Of a stretch of 59,073 nucleotides of DNA, positions 17,001-23,823 are shown piece by piece (within the stretch, counting starts at the first letter, position 1; each line of letters begins with the position of its first letter). The notes beneath the pieces were generated by a model. The model had not been told where the DNA came from. It saw only the letters and a list, made by a program, of their open reading frames with translations, and ran no database searches. The position numbers and the translations under genes were made by a program. The stretch covers positions 1 through 59,073 of the forward strand of contig CAKUDB010000015.1 of NCBI GenBank assembly GCA_934644775.1, given 5' to 3'. This stretch comes from an uncultured bacterium. GTDB lineage: Bacteria; Vulcanimicrobiota; Xenobia; Xenobiales; Xenobiaceae.

Positions 17001-17401
17001 TGAGCGGCAGTACCGAATTTGGTTTACAGATTGCTCAGAGCTCTCTGGCTGAAGCTCAAAGACTCAATACGACCGGTTGGTGCTATGCGGGCGTTTCTGG
17101 CGCTTTAGGCCGCTTAGGTATCAATATCGGCGGCCCTAGCGCTTACTGTGCCGTAGGTGAAATCGATTCTAAATATCCCGATCGCTTTGTCAAATTTACC
17201 AGCGCCGATATAAGTAAAGATCAGCTTAAACAGCTTCCGGCTGGTGCTATCGTAGTTTACGGTGCCGGTAGTGGTTATGGCGGAGGAAAACATGGCCATA
17301 TCTACGTATCTCAGGGCAATGGCCAAGAGACTTCCGACCACGTAGCCAACGTCTATCCCGAAGGTTATGGCAACGAATACTACGTTTATTTCCCTAAGTA
17401 G
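14084..17401 (+). CDS. Giant coiled-coil protein with C-terminal cysteine-peptidase-like domain
   Basis: 1105 residues, ATG behind AAAGGAGG. There is no signal peptide. Residues 1-~190 are mixed helical; ~195-310 are low-complexity Ala/Glu/Lys then Ser/Gly/Val-rich; ~305-590 are long coiled coils rich in Gln, Lys and Glu; ~590-970 are helical repeats. The last ~110 residues look like an NlpC/P60- or CHAP-type fold: Cys1000 in TGWCYAGVSGAL, His1070/His1072 in KHGHIYVSQGNG, then an aromatic end (EYYVYFPK). It could be a peptidoglycan- or protein-cleaving enzyme, a structural filament or an effector. The mix of a hydrolase-like end and no Sec signal is unusual. The fold call is by pattern. Confidence 0.7.
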   Translation: MSFNSTSLTNLMSSITGNMPILGSQDFATQMGVNFNIDDSVQITGSAQLEGTEDAEAVMKAQRENFDKSFTTEDVAALFGKDASELTEQQSKDLSFLLFNISQENARRKEEGEDPLTKDELNEFIKASVTDYKSQIEKGQKAEETKSGQVAAEDQDDQEVDSLGQTLAELGIEELTDEQMEGINKALDQYENGEEVTAAKDAKAAKEAKEAEEAKKAEEAKQAEQAAEPAQANEMAQQAPQAQSGQPSQSSPGSSGAAPVGSSGSVGSPSSVGSVGNVGSASPAAASSEAASASNTPEMAEDLQGLQQQKAEAQTKVGDLGSQIESKKSEINQRKSDIAKEIGTDGLSPQQKVEQQKNQTDYDKAKADYDRAQQEKAKVQQDNTQTNQDIAQNQQNLYTKAAEKQAKSAELSSAQNELSSLKPPSAPSGDDKEAKAAYDSAKAEYDAKKAELQAKVDQLKAEEKAIQSEITKLEQKNSNLERRKATQEQRLTNYEEQMTRAQSIMDEKMAAIQEGNPAVKEAIEQDEQLQALETEISNLESQKSEQEKFIKQLDNQIALKEKQDTAVQQLRQEEAQENFEEALNKVGNPTGELKNPDPLGLDSPFKFHNEREAVDVTDPEKAGEAIEWAREALERDPNNEKAQAVLDSGSAYLEQRQASAENAAVEAVNNLPDGLKDAANAHIQEAIANADGRNVNDVVREAIADYTKGLLDKDDLSDEDRALVQTAADATAASVKADERYHQALEAESEVEFYKAVDKLPENAKAEAYAMRDSINALDRKGACQSVTDAYADITEYLEKHPDTDLDMQTAKSMFGDYGPVALAALQDESGEMATQLLDENNYADFEATALPDLFPDSRFKPVPQDIPNGGGYKGDTTSMYRDNLIDMANRNVESFSEKYNEAVSSDYSPYSRKWKNVDSMAKDAEGWKNLSDEYSIKMTKEKETGYAERIAAGTLSEAAIKAMSEPTLEDLMSGSTEFGLQIAQSSLAEAQRLNTTGWCYAGVSGALGRLGINIGGPSAYCAVGEIDSKYPDRFVKFTSADISKDQLKQLPAGAIVVYGAGSGYGGGKHGHIYVSQGNGQETSDHVANVYPEGYGNEYYVYFPK

Positions 17402-17454
17402 AAGCTAGCTAGGTTGGCGGTAGGTTTTTAGTTTGACAGCCAACCTAAGTGCCA

Positions 17455-17502
17455 AAAAAGCTCCCCAATTTCCTAAAAAATTAGGAAGTTGGGGAGCTTT
17501 TT
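17455..17502. terminator. Strong bidirectional terminator
   Basis: Near-perfect inverted repeat: AAAAAGCTCCCCAA and TTCCTAA on one side, TTAGGAA and TTGGGGAGCTTTTT on the other. A smaller hairpin, AGGTTGGC/GCCAACCT, lies just upstream (17411-17446). Confidence 0.93.
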
Positions 17503-17520
17503 CTCTAAGCGCTCAATTAC

Positions 17521-17569
17521 CACAAGTACCGCAACGCCCCTGGCTTTAGCTACAGGGAGTGTGTCAAAG
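17521..17569 (+). mobile_element. IS605/TnpB right-end (omega-RNA hairpin) relic, copy A
   Basis: Preceded by TTAC (17517-17520). It reads CACAAGTACCGCAACGCCCC, then a CCCTG/CAGGG hairpin around GCTTTAGCTA, then GAGTGTGTCAAAG. The CCCCTGGCTTTAG...CAGGGAG-TGTCAA form is the classic right end of IS200/IS605-type elements and the 3' hairpin of TnpB guide RNA. No transposase is present; the stretch upstream is a terminator and an unrelated gene. The stop codon of the minus-strand gene at 17564 lies inside the TGTCAA motif. Confidence 0.7.
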
Positions 17570-18037
17570 TTCAATTACCGCACCGCGACTATTTTTTATT
17601 TGAGCAGAGAAGCTAGCGATCTTCTTATTCGACCCTTCGTTCACCTTGATAAGTAGACTAATTTCTTTAATTAAAGGGCTCTTCGTAGCTTTTGTGGTAA
17701 CAAAAAAATAGGTTTGGCCATTTTTAGCCGCTTGGGAGCTAATTTTTAAGTCTTCCTCCTTTTCCACAGAGCCGCCAGCTATATCTAAAAGCGAATCTAG
17801 AGATATTTCCATTTCCGCAGAGAGGAAAGGCAAAGCTGCTAGACGATCGTTATCTACCAAAACCGCTTTAGCAAAAGCCCAAGAGAGGTCTTGAGGAGAT
17901 AAGGTAGTTAAATTGCGCTCGGTAGAACAGGAGAGATTGTGACAAGCCCATAAGGGACTAAGCAAAAATAGCAAGCCAATAACTAATAGCCAAGATCTAG
18001 AAGAGCTAAATATTTTTCTATTTGGACAAGAGCTCAT
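17564..18037 (-). CDS. Small exported protein, partner of the alpha-2-macroglobulin-like gene
   Basis: 157 residues. The hydrophobic N-terminus (SWLLVIGLLFLLSPLWAC) could be a signal peptide with a loose lipobox (LWAC, Trp at -2 is unusual) or a signal anchor. The mature part is a small alpha/beta domain, YFFVTTKATKSPLIKEISLL then KKIASFSAQIKNSRGAVIEL, resembling DUF4878/NTF2-like lipoproteins in shape, though I cannot confirm the family. It starts seven bases after the alpha-2-macroglobulin-like gene and is probably translated with it. Its TGA stop lies within an IS605-like relic, so the C-terminus may be altered. Confidence 0.65.
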   Translation of the reverse strand: MSSCPNRKIFSSSRSWLLVIGLLFLLSPLWACHNLSCSTERNLTTLSPQDLSWAFAKAVLVDNDRLAALPFLSAEMEISLDSLLDIAGGSVEKEEDLKISSQAAKNGQTYFFVTTKATKSPLIKEISLLIKVNEGSNKKIASFSAQIKNSRGAVIEL

Positions 18038-18044
18038 AGTACAA

Positions 18045-21000
18045 CTACTCTCCTACAGCTAAAGTGAAAGGTGCGGCCTGAGCACATTCAAAAGGCGCAT
18101 TATCAAATTGTAATAAAGCGGGTTTAGCCGTGAACTCACCTTGGTAGACTAAGCGCCCCTTAAGCTTAAAAGTGTGCTCTCCTTGGGGCAAGAAAGTTAT
18201 ATAAATACGATTGGCTTGCTTATCAAAATGAGCATTGAGTTGCTCTAAGCCTTCGATTTGAGTAACTTCCCAGCCACCTAAATAAGGCAAATCGATAATA
18301 GCATAACGCCAATCTTTCTTGGCCCTAACTTTAAGGTTGATAAAAGCCTTCTCGCCTAGATGGCCAAAAAGGGCCTCGCCTACAGAATGGACTTTATCTT
18401 TTGGCGCTTCTAGAATCTTGAACTCACTGCTGATAAAGAAAGGAGCTTGGGCAGCGGAATTGGTGTAAGAAACGGGTTCTTCTTTTCTATAACCAACTTC
18501 TGGCAAACCATGTACAGTGAGACTTTCGTGGATATGAACCCAAAGAGGATCGCTGCCACTCTTAATAACCTTAATAGTTAAAGGGCTGTCAGGCAATTGA
18601 GCTACGCTTAAAGAGAAAGAGCGGTGCCAATCATTCTTTTCAGCTAGGCTATTGTCGCTATCTAATTCGTTACCGTTAATCCAAATACCGTAACTAAACT
18701 CCTGAGGAGCTTTATAGAAACGATACATATAAGCTGAAACAGCCTCTAAAGCTACTAAAGTATCAGATGGAGTATTCCAAGCTTGACCACAGCGGTTAGC
18801 TAAGAGCCAATTTAGTAAAGCTTGGCTCTTGGCGCTATCACCTTCTAAACTTAAATTAGTAATTAGAGCCAAGGCGGTAGTTTTGCAATCGCTAAGCCGG
18901 GAGCTACCTGGATAGAAGATCGTTTCAGCTCCCAACCCATTTTCACTGACAAAAGATAGAGTTTTAGCCGCCTGATAACGCTGTTTAGCGCCTTGCCAAA
19001 GGCGCTTAGCCTCGCCACGCCGATTATTTAAGTCTAAATAGCGCACTAAAGCTATAAAAGACGGATTATCCAACTTATGGGCCTTATGTAAAGCTTTATC
19101 CAAATCAGCAGACGAAATTTTGGGATTTTGGAAAGCTAGACTGAGAATCAAGCGCTCGCCTAAGTCCAAACTAGAGCGAACTTTTTGTAAATAAGTTTCA
19201 CTACCTTTTATTAAAGGCTCTACTTCGCTAACTCCAGTTTCATGCAAAGCATTAAGATAACGCACAATCATAGAGGTATAGATAGGATCGGAAGCCAAGC
19301 CAAAACGCCAGCTAAACCCTCCATCTTTATTTTGGGCCATTTGCAAAGAGAGCAAATTATCTTGAGCCTGTTCGGGAGAAAGACTAAAATAAGCCGGAAT
19401 CTTTAAGTTGTGCTTCATAAAAGGAGCGCTGCCAATAACTGGCGAGGCCCAAGTAGCCAACACCGCTTCACTACTATTGGCAGAGAGATTGCTCAAACTA
19501 TGCACAGAAGAAGCTAAGACTCCAGCCGCTCCATTCATAATTTCTACACTTAAATGGCGATCGAAAATACGTCCGATAAAATCTTTACGAAAACTATCTA
19601 ACTTCAAATCGGCTTCCCGACGCAAAAGAGCGTTGGCGTCTTGAGAATAGACAGTAACTAAAGGTAAAACTTCTACAGGTTGGCTGTAACGCTCAACCCC
19701 TTTATCCCCCTTAAGCTCAACGATAATATTGCTAGCTCCAGGCAAACCACTCTTAACCATAAAGTCAAAAGTATGGCTTCCACGCGCTTTAAGAGTAATT
19801 TTCTCCCTCTCCTCAATTTTGAAAGTGGAGCTATTATCTTGTACTAACAATATGGAGGTATCTTCAGCTTTTACTGCCACAGTAAAGTTTAGATCTTGAT
19901 CGGTACAATTTTGTAATTTAACACTGTATTTAGCAAAGTCGCCGCGATTTATAGCCGTTGGCCCCAAAACTGAGGCTTCAATATCTTTTTTCAGAATAAA
20001 AGGTACTACCGTTTGGCCAATCTTACCATCTTCAGTTAGGCCAGTAACTAATAATTTCCAATGGCCCTCTTCATTGGGCATAGTTAGAGAGCACCTGGCC
20101 GCACCACCATCGGGAGCGGTACGCACTTTAGCGGCTTCTAAACATTTGTTTTCAGGATATAAAATTACTGGTATAAAATCGGTTAAGTTGTCAGCTAACT
20201 TATCAGCTTCCTCAGTAGTCCAACTAGAGGTAGCGCCCATCCCATTATCAGGAGAACAAAAAGCCCTAAAAATGCTATCTTGGGCCAAATAAGGTTGGTC
20301 TTCAGGGCCGATAAGGCGGACATTTAGCCAACTGACTAAATGTTTACCTCGGTTATCTGAAGCGACTAAATCTAAGTTGGCCACTTGACCACTCAAGGGA
20401 GGGGCAACCCAAGAAGCTTTTATATTAAAAATTTGCTCCAAGTCGTGGACATAAACTAACTCTTCTGCTTTTTTTAAGTCACCATTTAAATAAGCTAAAG
20501 CCGTAATTCTAACAGCCGGAGCGAACTTCTTCTTAAAAGGCAAAGTGATGGCAGCCCGTCCGTTAGTCAAGGTCACTAGGTAACGACTTAAGATTCCATC
20601 TCTATCCAGAATAAGCAAAGCCTTCTTTACAGCCTTAGGAGCGTACAGTCTGATTTCACAATTTTCACCTGCATTGATAAAATGGTTGGCAATATCTATA
20701 TCAAAACTGTCGCTATCGTCAGCCAAAACGGACAAGCAACTTCTGGCTTGCAACTTAGTGAGATCGTAGTTTTCCCCCTGAGCTGAAGTAAGTTTGGCTC
20801 CACCTATAGCCCTAACCGACACGGTATAGCGCCCTTGGGCGGGAGGCTGCCAAGTAAGCAAAGAGCAACCTTTACTATCGGTAGTAAGCTGGCCAATATC
20901 GACAGATTCACCACTTTCACTTAAAGCCGCCACTTCTAATTTAAGGCCCTTTAAAGGCATACCGGAAAAATCGAAAGCTTGAACCAAATATTGAGCTAAA

Positions 21001-22535
21001 GAATTGGCTCTTATCTCCCCAGGGCCCTCTAAACTTAAAAAAGCTGGTGCTGAGACGACGGAAAAGCTGCAAACCGAACGGTAAAGGCGATTTTGGCTGC
21101 CACGGGCCGAAGCTTGGACACGCACGACAGCCAATTGGGCCTCGCTACTAATTGAAGGAGGACAAGTAAATTTTACTTGGGCGCGGCCAGCTAAATCGGT
21201 ATTCGTTTTGAGGGCAGGCAACTTAGATGAAGAAGTAAAGCTAGAGTTGGCTTCTACTCCCAAACTGCCTACTTGGTGGCCGACTTTGGCCTTTACTTGG
21301 CACAAGCTAAAGCTTAAAGTAACTTCTCGACCAGTTATAGGTAAACCCTCGCCATCAGTTAACGACAAGTTGAGCAAAACGTCTTGGCCTACGCTAAAAA
21401 ATGGCTTGCTAGGCTCAACCTTAAATTTTATATCAGCATAGTCGGGTAAAGCGCTAGCTAAACCGCAACTAGCCACCTTAGCCCCGCGACTATCTTCAAG
21501 TACCAAAACGTAGGGCTGGCGAGATAAGTTGTTGGGAATTTTGATAACTCCACTCAGAGTACCGCTAAAGCCCAAAGCAGCTTTAGATTTGACTATAGTT
21601 TCATTGCGCCAAGAGCGTAAACTGACCTGGAAGACCTCTTTAGTATCTTCACTTAAAGCGGCACCGCTAAAAATATCATGGAGTACCGCTTTATAAGTAA
21701 GAGTTTGACCGGGAGCAGCTGAACGGGAATCGCACCACAAAAAAGCTTTCCAGCGGGGAGAAAGGTGTCCAGAATCGGAATAAATAGCAACCCCTTTTTG
21801 CTCTCCTTTGGCAACAAGACAAAGAGAAGAGATCTTATCTAAAGGAGAGGGCAAATTTACTAAACCATTAGAAGAGCAAGTTAAAGTTAGATAAGTAGAT
21901 TTTTTATTTTGAGTATAAGTCTGATAGAAGATCCTATCGGGACTGAGGGGGCGACCAGTTTGGCTATCCAGGATCCAGACAACTCCCGAAGCTACTCCTG
22001 AATGGAAACTGGCTAAACGTATATTGGAAATACTAATTATTTGGAAGCTCTCTTGCCCTTGAGTTTGGCTATCGTACAGCCTTAAAAGATAAAGGCCGTC
22101 TTTAAGCTTAGGTAAACTCAAACTGTAAAGATGCCAAGGAGCCTTTCCAGCTTCAGTTTCGCCAGAGGGGATAACTTTAACTTGAGCTAGAGAAAGGGTC
22201 TGTTTCTCCTTCAAGGCAAATTGCAAGCGTTGAAAATCTTGGCTAGTTAAATTGGCATAATTAACAGGAACATTTTGAGATAAAGCTGAGGCTAAATCAA
22301 AATTATAAATATCTAAGACCAAGGAAGAGGGCAAAGAATCAGAAGCAGAAAAGGTAATATCGACATTGTCACCAGAACCGGCGCAATATAAAGGTTCTGA
22401 AAAAGCGGCAGGCCAACTTGAGGCAGTCTTTTCTCCCTCGGCAGCAGAAGCTTCGGAAGAACTCTGAGCGAAGAATAGTATGGCCAAAAAGGCTAAAAGA
22501 GCCAATAGACTAGAAAAACGCCGCATTTTTTTCAT
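18045..22535 (-). CDS. Alpha-2-macroglobulin-like periplasmic protein, thioester motif absent
   Basis: 1496 residues from ATG 22535; the frame runs open upstream through a tRNA gene but the signal peptide MKKMRRFSSLLALLAFLAIL fixes the start. It is a series of macroglobulin-type beta domains, with a Ser-rich central stretch and a helical toroid-like thioester-domain region around residues 1050-1330 (GGFSWRFGLASDPIYTSMIV). Bacterial alpha-2-macroglobulins trap proteases in the periplasm with a CxEQ thioester; here the corresponding loop reads NLSANSSEAVLATW, lacking Cys and Gln. It would belong to the thioester-less class (YfaS/MagD-like in logic). No pbpC lies beside it. It is co-directional with the 17564 gene. 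Confidence 0.82.
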   Translation of the reverse strand: MKKMRRFSSLLALLAFLAILFFAQSSSEASAAEGEKTASSWPAAFSEPLYCAGSGDNVDITFSASDSLPSSLVLDIYNFDLASALSQNVPVNYANLTSQDFQRLQFALKEKQTLSLAQVKVIPSGETEAGKAPWHLYSLSLPKLKDGLYLLRLYDSQTQGQESFQIISISNIRLASFHSGVASGVVWILDSQTGRPLSPDRIFYQTYTQNKKSTYLTLTCSSNGLVNLPSPLDKISSLCLVAKGEQKGVAIYSDSGHLSPRWKAFLWCDSRSAAPGQTLTYKAVLHDIFSGAALSEDTKEVFQVSLRSWRNETIVKSKAALGFSGTLSGVIKIPNNLSRQPYVLVLEDSRGAKVASCGLASALPDYADIKFKVEPSKPFFSVGQDVLLNLSLTDGEGLPITGREVTLSFSLCQVKAKVGHQVGSLGVEANSSFTSSSKLPALKTNTDLAGRAQVKFTCPPSISSEAQLAVVRVQASARGSQNRLYRSVCSFSVVSAPAFLSLEGPGEIRANSLAQYLVQAFDFSGMPLKGLKLEVAALSESGESVDIGQLTTDSKGCSLLTWQPPAQGRYTVSVRAIGGAKLTSAQGENYDLTKLQARSCLSVLADDSDSFDIDIANHFINAGENCEIRLYAPKAVKKALLILDRDGILSRYLVTLTNGRAAITLPFKKKFAPAVRITALAYLNGDLKKAEELVYVHDLEQIFNIKASWVAPPLSGQVANLDLVASDNRGKHLVSWLNVRLIGPEDQPYLAQDSIFRAFCSPDNGMGATSSWTTEEADKLADNLTDFIPVILYPENKCLEAAKVRTAPDGGAARCSLTMPNEEGHWKLLVTGLTEDGKIGQTVVPFILKKDIEASVLGPTAINRGDFAKYSVKLQNCTDQDLNFTVAVKAEDTSILLVQDNSSTFKIEEREKITLKARGSHTFDFMVKSGLPGASNIIVELKGDKGVERYSQPVEVLPLVTVYSQDANALLRREADLKLDSFRKDFIGRIFDRHLSVEIMNGAAGVLASSVHSLSNLSANSSEAVLATWASPVIGSAPFMKHNLKIPAYFSLSPEQAQDNLLSLQMAQNKDGGFSWRFGLASDPIYTSMIVRYLNALHETGVSEVEPLIKGSETYLQKVRSSLDLGERLILSLAFQNPKISSADLDKALHKAHKLDNPSFIALVRYLDLNNRRGEAKRLWQGAKQRYQAAKTLSFVSENGLGAETIFYPGSSRLSDCKTTALALITNLSLEGDSAKSQALLNWLLANRCGQAWNTPSDTLVALEAVSAYMYRFYKAPQEFSYGIWINGNELDSDNSLAEKNDWHRSFSLSVAQLPDSPLTIKVIKSGSDPLWVHIHESLTVHGLPEVGYRKEEPVSYTNSAAQAPFFISSEFKILEAPKDKVHSVGEALFGHLGEKAFINLKVRAKKDWRYAIIDLPYLGGWEVTQIEGLEQLNAHFDKQANRIYITFLPQGEHTFKLKGRLVYQGEFTAKPALLQFDNAPFECAQAAPFTLAVGE

Positions 22536-22560
22536 ATAAAATCCGCCCCAAAGATGGAAT

Positions 22561-22587
22561 AAAAAAAACCCCGAGTGATCGGGGTTT
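22561..22587 (-). terminator. Terminator after tRNA-Ala
   Basis: On the minus strand AACCCCGA pairs with TCGGGGTT and is followed by eight T. It lies between the tRNA-Ala end (22592) and the alpha-2-macroglobulin-like start (22535), leaving only 25 bases before that ATG. Confidence 0.92.
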
Positions 22588-22591
22588 GAAC

Positions 22592-22667
22592 TGGTGGAGC
22601 TAGACGGATTCGAACCGACGACCTCCTCCGTGCAAGGGAGGCGCTCTCCCAACTGAGCCATAGCCCC
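22592..22667 (-). tRNA. tRNA-Ala(TGC)
   Basis: Acceptor stem GGGGCTA/TAGCTCC with one G-U pair, D arm GCTCAGTTGGGAGAGC, anticodon loop CTTGCAC (anticodon TGC), T arm with GGTTCGAATCC, discriminator A and encoded CCA. It is the last of three tRNAs read from the promoter at 23010-23038. Confidence 0.97.
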
Positions 22668-22692
22668 AAATTGATAAACTTGGGAAAAATGA

Positions 22693-22718
22693 TATAGGAG
22701 CCCTGGAGAGCTCCTATA
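22693..22718. repeat. Hairpin between tRNA-Ala and tRNA-Ile
   Basis: Perfect 9-bp stem TATAGGAGC/GCTCCTATA with an 8-base loop and no T run. It lies in the tRNA precursor, where it may guide processing. Confidence 0.75.
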
Positions 22719-22732
22719 GCTACCTACCAATA

Positions 22733-22809
22733 TGGTGGGTCTAATAGGACTCGAACCTATGACCTCATCCTTATCAGGGATGCGCTCTAACCACCTGAGC
22801 TACAGACCC
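22733..22809 (-). tRNA. tRNA-Ile(GAT), copy 2
   Basis: 77 bases with acceptor GGGTCTG/TAGACCC, anticodon loop CTGATAA (GAT), T stem ATAGG/CCTAT and encoded CCA. It differs from the neighbouring copy only in one T-stem base pair. Confidence 0.97.
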
Positions 22810-22884
22810 ATGTCTCGCTGCCCCTTCCCTTTTTTCTAAAAAGCAGCGCCTACAAAGACAGACGCTACCCCTTAGAAGAAGTTG

Positions 22885-22961
22885 TGGTGGGTCTAATAAG
22901 ACTCGAACTTATGACCTCATCCTTATCAGGGATGCGCTCTAACCACCTGAGCTACAGACCC
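22885..22961 (-). tRNA. tRNA-Ile(GAT), copy 1
   Basis: Same as the copy at 22733 except that the T stem is ATAAG/CTTAT: a G-C pair (52-62) has become A-T, with both sides changed. The promoter lies 50-80 bases upstream. Confidence 0.97.
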
Positions 22962-23009
22962 AACTTCGGGAACCTAACGAAGCTTATCAACTTCTTAGGC
23001 AACGCGAAG

Positions 23010-23038
23010 ATATTAGCAAAGAGAGGGATTTTTGTCAA
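23010..23038 (-). promoter_or_regulatory. Promoter of the tRNA-Ile-Ile-Ala operon
   Basis: On the minus strand: -35 TTGACA (23033-23038), 17-base spacer, -10 TAATAT (23010-23015), with TG one base before the -10. This is close to the sigma-70 consensus. The predicted start near 23003 is ~42 bases before tRNA-Ile copy 1. Confidence 0.9.
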
Positions 23039-23191
23039 CAGCTAGACAGAGCAGGCGGCCGACTTTTTTCTTGGTTAAACCAGCTATTTATGGGGATTAA
23101 CGCTACAAAAAGGCCCACTCTTAACTAAAGGAGCTTTTTATTCACATTTTATTAACAAAAGTGTTACCAAGCAGGTTCATTTAATCTAAGC

Positions 23192-23200
23192 TGGTATTAT
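23192..23200 (+). promoter_or_regulatory. Extended -10 element for the 23283 gene
   Basis: TGGTATTAT matches the TGn-TATAAT extended -10. No clear -35 lies at 17 bases, though TTCATT is at 23176. The rest of the ~320-base tRNA/gene gap holds only the tRNA promoter. A leader of ~75 bases would precede the ATG. Confidence 0.5.
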
Positions 23201-23282
23201 ATACTCTAAGAGAGTAAAGTTTTCTTCAACAAAGGACTTTGTATTTCCGGCGTTACTTTGGTAGCGATGAAAGGAGTACGAG

Positions 23283-23696
23283 ATGGCAGATGACCATCAG
23301 GATAAAATTGAACAAATTAGAGCGCGACGCAGTCGCGACAGCGTTCAGTTAGGTTACAATCCATACGACATTCAGCAGCAGCAACAGCAAGTAGGCGGAG
23401 TCGGTGCTGCCGGAGTCGGTGGAGTCGGCGGTGCCACTGCAGCCCGTGGTGTGCAAGGCATTGGTGATGACAACAATTCCATCCTTGGAGCGGACTTTAA
23501 AAGCCCGTGGCTGCGCGATCGAGTTACCCTTAGCTTAGAGGGCCAAATGGCTCTTCTGGAGCAGCGGGCTGCTGGTCGTACGAATATTGTCGATCTCGGC
23601 TACAGCAATCGCAACTCGTTCGTATCGTTTAGCAACGGTGCTTCCGTACAGATTGAGCCTCCTGGTACCTACAGACTTATGTATAATCGCGGTTAG
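23283..23696 (+). CDS. Hypothetical 137-aa protein with Gln tract and Gly/Val-rich linker
   Basis: ATG behind AAAGGAG. The charged N-terminus (KIEQIRARRSRDSVQLGY) leads to a run of Gln (~34-41), a Gly-Val-Ala-rich flexible segment (~42-66) and a compact C-terminal part (~70-137) with LGYSNRNSFVSFSNGASVQI and PPGTYRLMYNRG. No signal peptide or membrane segment. It has its own extended -10 promoter and a strong terminator, so it is an independently expressed gene. I recognise no family. Confidence 0.65.
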   Translation: MADDHQDKIEQIRARRSRDSVQLGYNPYDIQQQQQQVGGVGAAGVGGVGGATAARGVQGIGDDNNSILGADFKSPWLRDRVTLSLEGQMALLEQRAAGRTNIVDLGYSNRNSFVSFSNGASVQIEPPGTYRLMYNRG

Positions 23697-23717
23697 CTTC
23701 CTGCTCCTATAGTTGTA

Positions 23718-23768
23718 AAAAGCGACAGCCCCCCACCTTATCTTTTTTAAGTTGGGGCTGTCGCTTTA
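23718..23768. terminator. Bidirectional terminator
   Basis: Perfect 14-bp stem AAAGCGACAGCCCC/GGGGCTGTCGCTTT with T/A-rich flanks, between convergent genes. Confidence 0.9.
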
Positions 23769-23823
23769 TTTCTTGTGTTATAAGACTAACTAACAACTAG
23801 CAACACCATAAAAAAGATCCTCG

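Noticed and set aside
22536..22730. N-terminal extension of the alpha-2-macroglobulin ORF (start at 22730)
   Set aside because: The extra 65 codons read through tRNA-Ala and its terminator; a signal peptide begins at the ATG 22535.
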